Part shown: in pieces, positions 31,370 to 41,275 of the stretch
How positions within the stretch are numbered: position 1 is the first letter of the stretch
Layout of the letters: the number at the start of each line of letters is the position of its first letter
Assembly: GCF_002242685.1 (NCBI RefSeq)
Contig: NZ_NBIM01000006.1
Location: 1 to 64,000, forward strand
Source: Oceanimonas doudoroffii
Lineage (GTDB): Bacteria > Pseudomonadota > Gammaproteobacteria > Enterobacterales > Aeromonadaceae
DNA length: 64,000 nt
Direction: 5' to 3'
Translations under genes and position numbers: made by a program
The notes under the pieces: model-generated
Told to the model about the DNA's origin: nothing
The model's database searches: none
What the model saw: the letters and a program-made list of their open reading frames with translations, nothing else

Positions 31370-32266
31370 TCAGCGGGTGACAATCAACGCCGTGCCAATC
31401 ACGGTGGCCAGGGCGCCAATCCAGGCGCCGCCGGCGGGCCGGCGTTTCATCACCAGCCACAATAGCGGCAGCACCAGCACCGGGCTTACCGAGCTCAACA
31501 TGGCCACCATACCTACCTCGCCATGGCGCAGCGCCAGCAGGATTAGTGTCATTCCCACGCCCATGGCCAGAAAGGCGTTCAGTGCCACCATGCCAAACAC
31601 CGGCCAGTTGATACGCTGCAATGGCTTGGCCACGGCCAGCCCACACCACAACAGGGCCAGGTGAGCCGCAAAGGCGGTGGTCATGCGCACCGCCGAGGCG
31701 GCGACCGGATCGACGTTGCCTTCCATCACCGGTTTTACCATCAGGGTGGCCACCGACTGGCACAGGGCCGACAGCAGCCCCAACGCAATGCCGGGCCAGG
31801 GGCTGCCATTGTCCTGCTCCCAGGCGTGCCCTTCACCGCTGCGTTTGCCAAAGAAAATGGCGGTCATGACGCCGCCTACCAGCAGCACACCGCCGGCCAG
31901 CGCCTGACCGCCAATGCGTTCGTCGAACAGCGCATAGCCCAGCACCACCGAAAACAGTGCATGAGTGGCGAACAGCACGCTGGCCCGGCGCGGTCCCAGC
32001 CGGTTCATGGCGGCATAAAGGGCGGTGTCACCGATAAAAATGCCGATAAGCCCGGAGGCCGCCATCACTCCCAGGGCAGGGGAGTCCAGGCTGGCCCAGC
32101 CCCCGGTCACCAGGGCCGCGGCCCACAACATGAGGCTGACGCAAAACATGCGCCAGCGGGAGTAGGCAAAGGCCCCCAGATGACGGGCGGCACTGGCCGA
32201 CAGCAGGCTGGACACGGCCCAGCAGGCGGCGGCGGCCAGGGCGAGAAAATCATAGGAAAATGGCAT
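31370..32266 (-). CDS. EamA/DMT family permease
   Basis: The 298-residue inner-membrane protein has ten predicted helices in two EamA repeats (about residues 5-140 and 155-295), with GLIGIFIGDTALYAAMNRLGPRRASVLFATHALFSVVLGYALFDERI as the first repeat hallmark and SSVSPVLVLPLLWLVMKRRP in the second. These proteins export or import metabolites; the substrate cannot be assigned. It is convergent with the GST gene, the stops being eight bases apart. No clear Shine-Dalgarno precedes the start. Confidence 0.88.
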   Translation of the reverse strand: MPFSYDFLALAAAACWAVSSLLSASAARHLGAFAYSRWRMFCVSLMLWAAALVTGGWASLDSPALGVMAASGLIGIFIGDTALYAAMNRLGPRRASVLFATHALFSVVLGYALFDERIGGQALAGGVLLVGGVMTAIFFGKRSGEGHAWEQDNGSPWPGIALGLLSALCQSVATLMVKPVMEGNVDPVAASAVRMTTAFAAHLALLWCGLAVAKPLQRINWPVFGMVALNAFLAMGVGMTLILLALRHGEVGMVAMLSSVSPVLVLPLLWLVMKRRPAGGAWIGALATVIGTALIVTR

Positions 32267-32388
32267 GGAAACGACATCTGAAAGCGAAAGCGCCAGTCTA
32301 ACAAGTTTTCTGCCATGGCCAAGGCCGTTTGCCAGCGCTTTCAATAGCGGTTTTAATACGGCCATTCATCGCACCTTTGAGGGATGGC

Positions 32389-33603
32389 ATGCGCATTCTG
32401 CACACTTCCGACTGGCATCTGGGTCAGCATTTCATGGGCAAAACCCGGCTGGACGAACACGCCGCCTTTCTCGACTGGCTGGTGCAGCAGGTGGAGCAGC
32501 ATCGAGTGGATGCGGTGCTGGTGGCCGGCGACATCTTTGACACCGGTACCCCGCCCAGCTATGCCCGCGAGCTATACCACAACTTTGTGGTGACCATGAG
32601 CCGCACCGGCGCCAGCCTGGTGCTGCTGGGAGGCAACCACGACTCGGTGGCCATGCTGAACGAATCCCGGGCGCTGTTGCAGGCGCTGCATGTGAGTGTG
32701 ATCCCCGGCAGGCTGGCCGAACCGGAACAGCAATTGATCACCCTGCACCACAGTGACGGCGCGCCGGGCGCACTGCTCTGTGCCATTCCCTTTCTGCGCC
32801 CGCGGGATCTGCTGGAAAGCCGGGCCGGCGACAGCGCGGACGACAAGGGCCGCGCACTGCAGCAGGCCATTGCCGACCATTATCAGGCGCTGTTTGAGCG
32901 GGCTCGGGCCCGGCGCGCCGAACTGGGAGAGTTACCCATTATCGCCACCGGTCATCTCACCACGGTCGGGGCCAGCAGCAGCGACTCGGTGCGGGACATT
33001 TACATCGGCACCCTGGAAGCCTTTCCCGCCAGTGCCTTTCCGCCCGCCGACTACATCGCCCTCGGCCATATTCACCGGCCGCAAAAGGTGGGGGGGAACG
33101 AGCACATTCGTTACAGCGGCTCGCCGCTGGCGCTGGGCTTTGATGAAACCGGCCAGCAAAAGCAGATACTGCTGGTGGAGCTGAACGCATTCGGCCTGCA
33201 GACGGTGACGCCCTTGCCGGTGCCGGTGTTTCAGCCCCTGGCCCGAGTCAAGGGCAGTCTGCAGGCACTGGCAGCGGCCTTGCCCGAGGCCGCGGCGGCG
33301 GGCACACCGACACGGCCGGTGTGGCTGGAGGTGACCGTGACCGAAGAGGACTACCTGAGTGACTTGCAGCCCAGGGTGCAGGCCCTGTGTGAGGGGCTGA
33401 ATGCAGAGGTACTGCTGGTGCGTCGGGAGCGCCAGGGGCGCAGTGCCGCTTTGCTGGCGGAGCAAAAAGAAACCCTGAGCGAGCTCACGCCCGAGCAGGT
33501 ATTTGAACGGCGGCTGGCCATGGAGGAGCTGGCCGAAGGCGATGAGCGCGAGCTGGATCGACTGTATGCGCAGGTGCTGGCAAGTTTGAGGGAGCAGGCA
33601 TGA
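32389..33603 (+). CDS. sbcD: exonuclease subunit SbcD
   Basis: SbcD is the Mre11-type nuclease subunit of SbcCD, which cuts hairpins and DNA-protein blocks. The 404-residue product begins [20 protein letters not shown]. Metal-site motifs are [26 protein letters not shown] and ALGHIHRPQ. The start has GAGGG six bases upstream. It overlaps sbcC by four bases (ATGA), so the two subunits are translationally coupled. Confidence 0.96.
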   Translation: MRILHTSDWHLGQHFMGKTRLDEHAAFLDWLVQQVEQHRVDAVLVAGDIFDTGTPPSYARELYHNFVVTMSRTGASLVLLGGNHDSVAMLNESRALLQALHVSVIPGRLAEPEQQLITLHHSDGAPGALLCAIPFLRPRDLLESRAGDSADDKGRALQQAIADHYQALFERARARRAELGELPIIATGHLTTVGASSSDSVRDIYIGTLEAFPASAFPPADYIALGHIHRPQKVGGNEHIRYSGSPLALGFDETGQQKQILLVELNAFGLQTVTPLPVPVFQPLARVKGSLQALAAALPEAAAAGTPTRPVWLEVTVTEEDYLSDLQPRVQALCEGLNAEVLLVRRERQGRSAALLAEQKETLSELTPEQVFERRLAMEELAEGDERELDRLYAQVLASLREQA

Positions 33604-36600
33604 AAATTTTGAGTCTGCGACTGAAAAACCTCAACTCCCTGCAGGGGGAGTGGAAAATCGACTTTACTCGGGCTCCCTTTGCCGACAACGGCCTGTTTGC
33701 CATTACCGGGCCCACCGGCGCCGGCAAGACCACATTGCTGGATGCCATCTGCCTGGCGCTCTATCATCAGACTCCGCGTATGAAAACCGTGTCGGCCGGC
33801 AGCAATGAGCTGATGACCCGGCACACCGCCGACTGTCTGGCGGAAGTGGAGTTCGAGGTGAAGGGCGATGGCTACCGGGCCTTCTGGAGTCAGCGCCGGG
33901 CCCGGGGCAAGACCGACGGCAAGTTGCAGGCGCCGCGTGTGGAGCTGGCCAGGCGGGACGGCGAGATCCTCACCGACAAAATCAACGACAAGCTCAAGCT
34001 GACGGAAACCCTCACCGGCCTCGACTTTGGCCGCTTTACCAAGTCGATGATGCTGGCCCAGGGCGGCTTTGCCGCCTTTTTGCACGCCGATGCCAACGAG
34101 CGCGCCGAGTTGCTGGAAGAGCTCACCGGTACCGACATTTACGCCCGCATTTCCCAGCGGGTGTTTGAACAGACTCGGGAGCACAAGCAGGGGCTGGCCG
34201 AGCAGCAAGCGCAAGTAAAAGGCGTGGCCCTGCTCGGCGAGGAAGAGCGCGGCGAGATTGGGCGGCAGCGCACCGAGACCGCTCGTCAACTGAGCGAAAC
34301 GCAGCAGTCGCTGACACAAACCCGGACCGCGCTGGCGCAGCGGCAGCAATGGGATCGAAGTGAGCAGCAGCTGGCTCAGGCAAATATGGCTCACCAGCAG
34401 GCGCAGGCCGCGCTGAACGAAGCCGCCCCTGAGCAACGGACGCTGGAGCGCAGTGAACCGGCGGCCCGGCTGCAGCCGCACTGGCAGCAACTGCAACAGC
34501 AGAATACCGCCCTGCAGGCTCTGAGCCGGCAGATTACCGAACGGGAAACCGGTTTGCAGCAGCTGACGAAGCAAGAACAGCAATGCCGCTGGCAAGGACT
34601 GAGCTTCAGCCGGCTGCATTATCAGGGGCTGCTGGCGCAGGATCAGCAACTGGAGCAACAACAACAGCAGATCACCGAGGCCATGGCGGTCAATGCCGCC
34701 GGCGAACGCCTGGGTGAGCAACTGGCCGGCTGGCGCGGCGACCTTAAACGGCTTGAACAACTGCATCAGCAATTCGCCAGGGTGCAGGCTCAACAGCAGC
34801 AACACAGCCAGCAGCAACAAAAGCTGGCCCAACAGCAGCAGACATTGCAGCAGCAACAGCAGCAGGCCGGCCAGAGTGAGCAGCAGGCCGAAGCCGAATA
34901 CCGGCAGCAACAGCAGGCACTGGCAGCGGTGCTTGGCCATACCACCGAGCCGGCGCTGAAAGCACAGTGGCAGCAGTTACGCGGCCAGCAGCCCCACTGG
35001 CTGGCACTGGAGCAAAACGCCGAGCGCCTGCAGGAGCTGCAACAGGAGCAAGGGAAGCTGCAGCAGGCCAGAGTCCGGCTTGAGCCTCAGTGGCAGCAGG
35101 GCGAGCAGCAGCTGATGCAAACCCGGGAGCAATACCGTCAGTTGCAGGAGCAAATCAAGGACAAAGCCCGTTTGCTGGAGCAGGAGCAGCTTATTCGCTC
35201 TCTTGAGCAGCACAGGGCGCAGCTGCAGCCCGGCGAGGCCTGTCCGCTCTGCGGCAGTGAGTCTCACCCGGCCATTGCCGCTTATCAAAGTCTGGATAAC
35301 AGCACCGCCGCCGAGCTGCAGCAAAAGCGCCATGAGCTGGAAAAAACCGAGCAGGCCGGGGCTCAGTTGCGTGATCAGCAGGCCAGATGCAAGGCCGAGC
35401 TGGACCATATCTGCCAGCGGTTGCAGCAGTTAAGCTCGGCCATTGCCGAGCTGGAAAGCAAGCAGAACAGTCTGTTGCAGACTCTGTCTCTTGAGGCCGC
35501 CGGCTGGCAGCCGTTACTGGATGCGCGCCGCCGACAGCTTGCCGGGCTTGAGCAGCAGGCGGAGCAGCTTGACGCCGCCAAAGCTGCGCTTAATCAGGCA
35601 GAGCAGGCCCGTCAGGCCGCCATGGCGCAGGCCAGTGAACTGACCCACCAACAACAGCTGCTGGCCCAGCAAAAGCAAACCCTGCAACAGGTGCAACAGC
35701 AGCTGAACGACGAGGCTCTTGCCTGTGAGCAGCAGCGCCGAAAGCTGGAGCAGCAGTTGAGCGCCAGTGTGGGCCACCAGCCCGACAACTGGCAACGCTG
35801 GTTGATGCAAACCGAGCAGCAATGGCAGCAGTGGCAACAACAGCAGCAAATGGCCGTACAGCTTAATGAACAACGCCAGCAGCTGGCCGCAGCCCTTGGG
35901 GAGGCAAAGCGCCGGCTTGAGCACTGGCAGCAGGGTTGGGATCAGCTTGCCCTGCCCGAAGGTGAACCGGTGACTGCCGTCGAGCCTGAGGCGGCAGCCA
36001 GCGAGGCTGAAATCCAACTGGCTGAACTCAAAGAGGCGTTGCAGCGTCAGCGCCTGCTGCTGGAGCAGGAGCAACAGCAAAAAGTCAGTCTGCAGCAAGC
36101 GCTGAGCGAGACACAAGCCGGCTGGCAACAGGCCCTGACCGACAGCCCCTTTGCCGATGAAGCGGCCTTTTTGGCGGCACTGCTGCCCGATGACCAGCGT
36201 CGGCAGCTGCAAACACGGCTGCAGGGTCTGCAGCAGGCGCTGGCGCTGGCAGCAGACCGGCTGGCACAGGCACAGCAGGCCCGCCGGCAACTGGGTGACA
36301 CAGCGCCGCCGGCGTTGGCCGAGCTGGAGCAGCAGCAACAAACCCAGCAGCAGGCAGCAAACATGGCGCAGCAGCAACTGGGCCGGCTGGAAGAGCGCCT
36401 TGCTCACGATGCCGCTCAGCGTGAGCGTCAACAAAGCCTGTTGCAGCGTATTGAGCAGGACCGCCAGCAACTGCAGCGCTGGGAGCAGCTCAACAGCATG
36501 ATCGGTGCCGCCGACGGCGCCCGTTATCGTCGCTTTGCTCAGGGCCTGACCCTGGAGCACCTGGTGTATCTGGCCAACCGCCGGCTGGAGCGGCTGCACG

Positions 36601-36998
36601 GCCGCTACCGGCTGGCGCGCAATCATGCTGCCGAGCTGGAGCTGGCGGTGATCGACACCTGGCAGGCGGATGTGAGCCGGGATACGCAAACCCTGTCCGG
36701 CGGTGAGAGCTTTCTGGTGAGTCTGGCGCTGGCACTGGCACTATCGGATCTGGTGAGCAGCAAGACCCGTATCGACTCGCTGTTTCTGGACGAGGGGTTT
36801 GGCACCCTGGATGCCGATACCCTGGAAGTGGCGCTGGACGCGCTTGATGCCCTTAATGCCAGCGGCAAAATGATAGGGGTGATCAGCCACATCGAGGCGC
36901 TGAAGGAGCGGGTGCCGGTGCAGATTCGGTTAAGCAAGGGTCAGGGGCTGGGGCTGAGTCGATTGGCGCTGGAATTCGCCTTTAACGGTGAGGGGTAA
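33600..36998 (+). CDS. sbcC: exonuclease subunit SbcC with a glutamine-rich coiled coil
   Basis: SbcC is the Rad50-type ATPase of SbcCD. The 1132-residue product has Walker A GPTGAGKT at residues 37-44, a long antiparallel coiled coil (about 190-1000) interrupted by the zinc hook CPLC at 548-551, the ABC signature LSGGES near 1032, and Walker [13 protein letters not shown] near 1061. It is slightly longer than E. coli SbcC (1048). The coiled coil is exceptionally rich in glutamine, with many runs of two to six Gln encoded by CAG/CAA repeats, which is unusual for the family. Confidence 0.95.
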   Translation: MKILSLRLKNLNSLQGEWKIDFTRAPFADNGLFAITGPTGAGKTTLLDAICLALYHQTPRMKTVSAGSNELMTRHTADCLAEVEFEVKGDGYRAFWSQRRARGKTDGKLQAPRVELARRDGEILTDKINDKLKLTETLTGLDFGRFTKSMMLAQGGFAAFLHADANERAELLEELTGTDIYARISQRVFEQTREHKQGLAEQQAQVKGVALLGEEERGEIGRQRTETARQLSETQQSLTQTRTALAQRQQWDRSEQQLAQANMAHQQAQAALNEAAPEQRTLERSEPAARLQPHWQQLQQQNTALQALSRQITERETGLQQLTKQEQQCRWQGLSFSRLHYQGLLAQDQQLEQQQQQITEAMAVNAAGERLGEQLAGWRGDLKRLEQLHQQFARVQAQQQQHSQQQQKLAQQQQTLQQQQQQAGQSEQQAEAEYRQQQQALAAVLGHTTEPALKAQWQQLRGQQPHWLALEQNAERLQELQQEQGKLQQARVRLEPQWQQGEQQLMQTREQYRQLQEQIKDKARLLEQEQLIRSLEQHRAQLQPGEACPLCGSESHPAIAAYQSLDNSTAAELQQKRHELEKTEQAGAQLRDQQARCKAELDHICQRLQQLSSAIAELESKQNSLLQTLSLEAAGWQPLLDARRRQLAGLEQQAEQLDAAKAALNQAEQARQAAMAQASELTHQQQLLAQQKQTLQQVQQQLNDEALACEQQRRKLEQQLSASVGHQPDNWQRWLMQTEQQWQQWQQQQQMAVQLNEQRQQLAAALGEAKRRLEHWQQGWDQLALPEGEPVTAVEPEAAASEAEIQLAELKEALQRQRLLLEQEQQQKVSLQQALSETQAGWQQALTDSPFADEAAFLAALLPDDQRRQLQTRLQGLQQALALAADRLAQAQQARRQLGDTAPPALAELEQQQQTQQQAANMAQQQLGRLEERLAHDAAQRERQQSLLQRIEQDRQQLQRWEQLNSMIGAADGARYRRFAQGLTLEHLVYLANRRLERLHGRYRLARNHAAELELAVIDTWQADVSRDTQTLSGGESFLVSLALALALSDLVSSKTRIDSLFLDEGFGTLDADTLEVALDALDALNASGKMIGVISHIEALKERVPVQIRLSKGQGLGLSRLALEFAFNGEG

Positions 36999-37012
36999 AG
37001 GCGTGAGGAGAC

Positions 37013-37043
37013 AGGAGTGAGGGGCTCCTCACCCCTCACTCCT
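37013..37043. repeat. perfect 12-bp inverted repeat after sbcC
   Basis: AGGAGTGAGGGG and CCCCTCACTCCT flank a seven-base loop, and the related GTGAGGAG (37003-37010) precedes it. It lacks a T-run and is followed by a separate terminator, so it looks like a small intergenic repeat of the GTGAGG/CCTCAC type. Confidence 0.6.
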
Positions 37044-37059
37044 CACGAAGCAAGCAATA

Positions 37060-37088
37060 AAAAAGCCGGAGTAGTGCTCCGGCTTTTT
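37060..37088. terminator. bidirectional terminator between sbcC and the DUF3360 gene
   Basis: AAAAAGCCGGAG-TAGTG-CTCCGGCTTTTT is a perfect 12-bp stem between convergent genes. Confidence 0.92.
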
Positions 37089-37103
37089 GCGTAGTGCGAG
37101 AGG

Positions 37104-38561
37104 TTACTCGCCGGTGATCAGCGCCGGTATGCCCGGCAGCATGCCCACGGCGGCCATGATGCTCAGCAGTACCACAAAGGTGGCGCCCGGAATGACCCAG
37201 CGATCCATCATGCGCAGTTTCTTGCCTCGCTCCTTGTCACCAATCAGGCCCAGGTTGTCGAGCAGCATGGTCATCGACCAGCCAAACACCGGATTGACGA
37301 AGGCGGAGGCGAATACCACTATGCCCGCAGACTGGCTGCTGGTGGTATTGCGGGTCATCTGCATGCCGGCTTCCAGCAGTGGCATAAACACACCCACGAT
37401 CAGGGCCACCCGCAGTACCGGGGCCCACACCGCCAGATCCATGGGATAGCCCCAGAGTGCGGCCACCACACAGAACACCCCGGTGAGCACGGCGCCAGCG
37501 GGAATGGGGCGCTTGGCAATGGCTGCCGGAATCATGTAGGTGCCCCAGGACGAGGTCAGGTTACCGCCGCCCAGCAGGCTACCCACGGCCTGACGAACCG
37601 AGGCCACACCCATGGTATCGTCCACGTTCATCAGCACCTTGTCGGCCTTTTTCGGGTAGTTCAGCTCCTGAAACACGCGATGGCCCATAAAGTCGGGAGA
37701 CCACATGGCCACCGCCAGCACGGCAAAGGGCGCTACGCTGATAAAGTGGTGCAGTTCGGGCCAGCCCATCTGCCAGCCACTGTTCTCGCCCCACCAGTAG
37801 GACGGGCTCAGGTGCGGCATGCCCGGCTCGGTAACGAACTCGAACGGTGCGCCCAGGGCAATGGCAATAAAAAAGGCGATGCCGGAGCCCAGCGGAATGG
37901 ACAGCCAGCGCATTTCCAGCCGGGCCAACAGGGCATACATGATGATGGTGGCCAGGATCACCACAAAGGCGATATGGCCCATGTCCAGGCCGTTGGCCCA
38001 GGCGGTCAGCGCCTTGATCTGGCTGAGCAGTCCCATGGCGCCGAGATAGATCAGCAGGCCACCGCGCACGCCGTCGCTGGTCAGCGCCATCAGCTTGCTG
38101 CCGCCTTTACTGATGCTGAGTAACAGGCCGAACAGGCCGACCAGCAGCCCCAGTGCCAGTGGGTGCCCACCGGACGCCACAATCAGCGGGATCAGCGGAA
38201 TCATGGGACCATGGGTGCCGGCCAGGTTGGCGTTGGGATTGATAAAGCCGGAAAACAAAATGACGAACAGCAGTGCGGCAATGAGCATTTCAAAGCGCAC
38301 GTTTTCCACCACAAAGGCGTCACTCAGGCCGAGTGGGCCGGCAAAGGCCGCGACCACGGCCGCCACCATGACGATTTTGCCAATAGTGGCCGCCAGGGCC
38401 GGCACCAGATCTTCCAGCTCAAAACGGTAGTCGCGAAAGGGCAGGTTAATGCCCCAGCGGCGGGGTGACATGATGGACAGCTCATGCTCCAGGTAGGCGG
38501 CCCTGTTGTCGAAGTGACGACGGGGCTTGCGCTGGGAGCGGTAGGTCTGGGATTCAGACAT
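37104..38561 (-). CDS. DUF3360-type inner-membrane protein, putative anion or solute transporter
   Basis: This 485-residue protein has an N-terminal basic cytoplasmic segment and about 12 membrane helices. Segments such as GTHGPMIPLIPLIVASGGHPLALG, SISKGGSKLMALTSDGVRGGLLIYLG and DDTMGVASVRQAVGSLLGGGNLTSSWGTYMIPAAIAKRPIPAGAVLTG resemble the SulP/nucleobase-transporter superfamily, with the amphipathic half-helix pattern. I recognise the family as DUF3360, whose substrate is not established. GAGGAG six bases before it supports the ATG at 38561. It is monocistronic and divergent from the GST gene. Confidence 0.8.
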   Translation of the reverse strand: MSESQTYRSQRKPRRHFDNRAAYLEHELSIMSPRRWGINLPFRDYRFELEDLVPALAATIGKIVMVAAVVAAFAGPLGLSDAFVVENVRFEMLIAALLFVILFSGFINPNANLAGTHGPMIPLIPLIVASGGHPLALGLLVGLFGLLLSISKGGSKLMALTSDGVRGGLLIYLGAMGLLSQIKALTAWANGLDMGHIAFVVILATIIMYALLARLEMRWLSIPLGSGIAFFIAIALGAPFEFVTEPGMPHLSPSYWWGENSGWQMGWPELHHFISVAPFAVLAVAMWSPDFMGHRVFQELNYPKKADKVLMNVDDTMGVASVRQAVGSLLGGGNLTSSWGTYMIPAAIAKRPIPAGAVLTGVFCVVAALWGYPMDLAVWAPVLRVALIVGVFMPLLEAGMQMTRNTTSSQSAGIVVFASAFVNPVFGWSMTMLLDNLGLIGDKERGKKLRMMDRWVIPGATFVVLLSIMAAVGMLPGIPALITGE

Positions 38562-38710
38562 GATCATCTCCTCGATGAATAATACTTTCCCTGTTCAAGC
38601 GATCCCTATCCTAGAGCTTGTTAATGAGTGTCACCATTGGACATAAGTATTAAAACATTCTCGTAACATATGGGGTTTGAACGACGCCATGTAACGGAAA
38701 GGAGAGCATG

Positions 38711-39388
38711 ATGATCACCCTGCATTATCTGGAGGATTCCCGTGCCCAGCGGATTCTGTGGCTGCTGGAAGAACTGAAGCTGGACTATAAGCTGGTGCGT
38801 TACCGGCGTGATGATGCTACCGGGCTGGCGCCCGCCAGCCTGAAAAAAATCCACGGCCTGGGCAAGTCACCGGTGATCACCGATGACGGCTTTACCCTGG
38901 CCGAGTCGGGGGCCATTATCGATTATCTGAGTCAGCGTTACGGTGCCGCTACCCTGCTGCCTGCCCGTGACGGGCATGACTGGTGGCAATATGTGTACTG
39001 GCTGCATTACGCCGAGGGTTCGCTGATGCCGCCGTTGCTGATGCACTATGTGTTTGAGCGGGTCAAACGGGCACCCATGCCGTTTTTTATAAAACCGCTG
39101 GTGGGCAAAATCGTGGCGGGAGTGAACCGGGCCTTTCTCGATGAACAGATTCGCACCCACCTCAATTTTGTGGCGGATCACCTGTCCTGTCACGAGTGGA
39201 TCAACGGCTCACAATTCACCGCCGCCGACATTCAGATGAGCTTTCCGCTGGAAACCGCCATGCATAATCCGGCCCTGGCCGACAGCTTTCCCCGCTTGCG
39301 CGCCTATGTGAACGCCCTGCAGGCCAGGCCGGCCTATCGCAAGGCGTTACAGGCCGGCGGTGATTATCGCTATGGTCCGACCAATTGA
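38711..39388 (+). CDS. glutathione S-transferase
   Basis: The 225-residue protein has a thioredoxin-like N-terminal domain (MITLHYLEDSRAQRILWLLEELKLDYKLVRYRR) with the catalytic-region Ser, GLGKSPVITDDGFTLAESGAIIDYLSQRYG as the glutathione site, and an all-helical C-terminal domain including FTAADIQMSFPLE. It resembles bacterial GSTs of the YibF/fungal-like branch. GGAG favours the second Met at 38711 over 38708. No link to the neighbouring mechanosensitive channel is evident. Confidence 0.9.
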   Translation: MITLHYLEDSRAQRILWLLEELKLDYKLVRYRRDDATGLAPASLKKIHGLGKSPVITDDGFTLAESGAIIDYLSQRYGAATLLPARDGHDWWQYVYWLHYAEGSLMPPLLMHYVFERVKRAPMPFFIKPLVGKIVAGVNRAFLDEQIRTHLNFVADHLSCHEWINGSQFTAADIQMSFPLETAMHNPALADSFPRLRAYVNALQARPAYRKALQAGGDYRYGPTN

Positions 39389-39445
39389 TGACACCTGTTG
39401 CAGCCGGTAGCATGAAGGCTTCTCTCATGCATGCGGATAACAACA

Positions 39446-40708
39446 ATGAACGAGGTAAAGGATCTGGAAGCCTGGCTGATGCCCTGGCTCAACGCCCACC
39501 TGCCCGAGTTTGCCAGCCTGGCCTACACCGTCATCGCGCTGGCGCTGATCGTGGTCATCTCCCTGGGCATTCACTTTGTGCTGCACCGGGTAGTGCTGCG
39601 CTGGGTGGAAGGGCGGGCCAGAAGTACCCAACGCATCTGGCGACGGGCCTTTTTTGAACGCAAGCTGTTTGGCAGGGTCGCGCTGACCCTGCAGGGAGTC
39701 ATCATCTACCTGCAGGCCGGCCTCTGGCTGGAACGCGATACCCTGTTGCTGCCCGCCATTCAGACCGCCGCCAACTTGTGGATATTGCTTTATGCCCTGT
39801 TGTCGCTTTATTCCCTGCTTGATGCCCTGCTCGACATTTTTCGCCAGCGTCCGGCCATGCGTGCCTTTCCGTTGCGGGGCATTTTTCAGAGCATCAAGCT
39901 GATTGCCAGCATCTTTATTGGTCTGTTGATCGTCGCCACCCTTATCGGCAAGTCACCGATCATTCTGCTCAGCGGACTGGGCGCCATGACGGCGGTACTG
40001 ATGTTGGTGTTCAAGGATCCCATTCTCGGGCTGGTGGCCGGCATTCAGCTTTCAGCCAACGACATGCTGACGGTGGGTGACTGGCTGGAAATGGGGCGTT
40101 ACGGCGCCGATGGCGAGGTTATCGATATTGGCCTCACCACGGTCAAGGTCAGAAACTGGGATCACACCATTACGACCATTCCCACCCATGCGCTGATCTC
40201 GGACTCCTTCAAGAACTGGCGTGGCATGAGCGAGTCTGGCGGCCGGCGTATCAAGCGTGGCCTGCGGCTGGATGCCAGCAGCGTGCGTTTTCTCGATGAG
40301 GCGGACATTCGCCGGCTGCAAAAGGCACGTCTGCTTGACGGCTATCTCAATGAAAAACTGCAGGAGATTGGGCGTTACAACAGCGAGCAGCCCGTCGACA
40401 TGAGCTCGCTGGTGAATGGCCGGCGGTTGACCAACCTGGGCACCTTCAGGGCCTACCTGGCGGTCATGTTGCGCCAGCACCCGCACATTCATCAGCAAAT
40501 GACCCTGATGGTGCGTCAGCTGGAAACCGGCAGCGACGGCATTCCCATCGAGATCTATGCCTTTACCAATACCACCAGGTGGGCCGACTACGAAGGCATA
40601 CAGGCCGACATCTTCGACCACATTTTTGCGGTACTGCCCGAGTTCGATTTACGCGTGCACCAAAGCCCCACCGGATATGATCTGCGTCAGATGGCTTCCT
40701 CCCCGTGA
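39446..40708 (+). CDS. ybdG: mechanosensitive channel of the YbdG (miniconductance) type
   Basis: YbdG is an MscS-family channel with five membrane helices that helps in hypo-osmotic and mild osmotic stress. The product of about 420 residues has the pore helix and beta domain ([44 protein letters not shown]), [37 protein letters not shown], and the C-terminal [32 protein letters not shown] block, all close to E. coli YbdG. Start is uncertain between ATG 39431 and 39446; neither has a strong Shine-Dalgarno. Confidence 0.94.
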   Translation: MNEVKDLEAWLMPWLNAHLPEFASLAYTVIALALIVVISLGIHFVLHRVVLRWVEGRARSTQRIWRRAFFERKLFGRVALTLQGVIIYLQAGLWLERDTLLLPAIQTAANLWILLYALLSLYSLLDALLDIFRQRPAMRAFPLRGIFQSIKLIASIFIGLLIVATLIGKSPIILLSGLGAMTAVLMLVFKDPILGLVAGIQLSANDMLTVGDWLEMGRYGADGEVIDIGLTTVKVRNWDHTITTIPTHALISDSFKNWRGMSESGGRRIKRGLRLDASSVRFLDEADIRRLQKARLLDGYLNEKLQEIGRYNSEQPVDMSSLVNGRRLTNLGTFRAYLAVMLRQHPHIHQQMTLMVRQLETGSDGIPIEIYAFTNTTRWADYEGIQADIFDHIFAVLPEFDLRVHQSPTGYDLRQMASSP

Positions 40709-40747
40709 CATTCATCATCCGCGCGTTCATACACCTTGAGTGCGCTG

Positions 40748-40771
40748 CCAGGCACGCTTTTTTGTGCCTGG
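40748..40771. repeat. inverted repeat behind ybdG
   Basis: CCAGGCAC and GTGCCTGG pair around GCTTTTTT. The T-run is in the loop on the plus strand, so it is not a typical terminator, though it may end ybdG transcription. Confidence 0.5.
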
Positions 40772-40888
40772 TTAGCGTCCTGTGGTTCTGAATGAATCGT
40801 GGTGCTTAAGCGGCTGGTGAGCAGACACTGTTATAAGCTAATACTGCAAATAAGCTTTAGGAATAAGTGAACTTAAAACTCTGAGAGA

Positions 40889-40916
40889 GGGGAGCCAATA
40901 GGTTCCCCTTTTGTTG
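40889..40916 (+). terminator. orphan intrinsic terminator upstream of the secreted-protein operon
   Basis: GGGGAGCC-AATA-GGTTCCCC (one G-T pair) is followed by TTTTGTTGTTTT. It is 180 bases behind ybdG and 360 bases ahead of the next gene, so it may end a small RNA or a leader transcript. Confidence 0.6.
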
Positions 40917-40985
40917 TTTTATGGATTTTTTTGAGTCCCCTTTGGTGCTTGTTTCGATATGATTAAAACTGGAACTTGTAATGCG

Positions 40986-41010
40986 TGTTACAGGGTGTGG
41001 GTTTGTAACA
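40986..41010. promoter_or_regulatory. TGTTACA-N11-TGTAACA dyad, candidate upstream activator site
   Basis: Two perfect seven-base arms separated by 11 bases lie about 265 bases before the first gene of the secreted-protein operon. The TGT-N-ACA form and distance resemble upstream activating sites of enhancer-binding proteins, and one such regulator is encoded in the cluster. Confidence 0.5.
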
Positions 41011-41196
41011 TAAAAAGGGGTTCGTTTGAGCTCGGTGTCTCAAAAATAAGAATTTTTATTCTGCGTCTGCACCCTTTTTTCAACAAATATTAAAACTTGA
41101 TTTACCAGTACTCGCTTTTGGTACATCTCTAAAAAATCCCTCCGCTAATCTTAATGTCAGGGTTAAGCAGAAAGACCCTGTATTCGCCGAGATGTC

Positions 41197-41226
41197 AAGG
41201 TAATTACTATCGAGCTAAATTACCTT
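41197..41226. promoter_or_regulatory. AAGGTAATT-N12-AATTACCTT dyad before the secreted-protein gene
   Basis: Perfect nine-base arms with a 12-base spacer place the half-sites 21 bases apart, two helical turns. It sits about 50 bases before the ATG at 41276 and could be an operator or a 5' leader hairpin. Confidence 0.55.
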
Positions 41227-41275
41227 ACTGCAGTGGCGTTCAAAGGTAGACGAAAAACAAAAGAGGGAATTTACC

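Larger units (their letters stand above)
40709..41275. other. 567-base intergenic region before the secreted-protein cluster
   Basis: No gene is supported. The region changes from the GC-rich host to A+T-rich DNA. It contains four structured elements listed separately: an inverted repeat at 40748-40771, an orphan terminator at 40889-40916, a TGTTACA/TGTAACA dyad at 40986-41010 and an AAGGTAATT/AATTACCTT dyad at 41197-41226. It is long enough to be the control region of the downstream operon. Confidence 0.6.

Noticed and set aside
33351..34940. A 529-codon Leu-rich open frame opposite sbcC
   Set aside because: The Leu richness is just the complement of CAG glutamine codons; no signal, domain or ribosome-binding site supports it.
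34500..35700. CRISPR or minisatellite-like array in the CAG-rich part of sbcC
   Set aside because: The repetition is short, irregular and in frame, encoding the coiled coil; there are no regular spacers.
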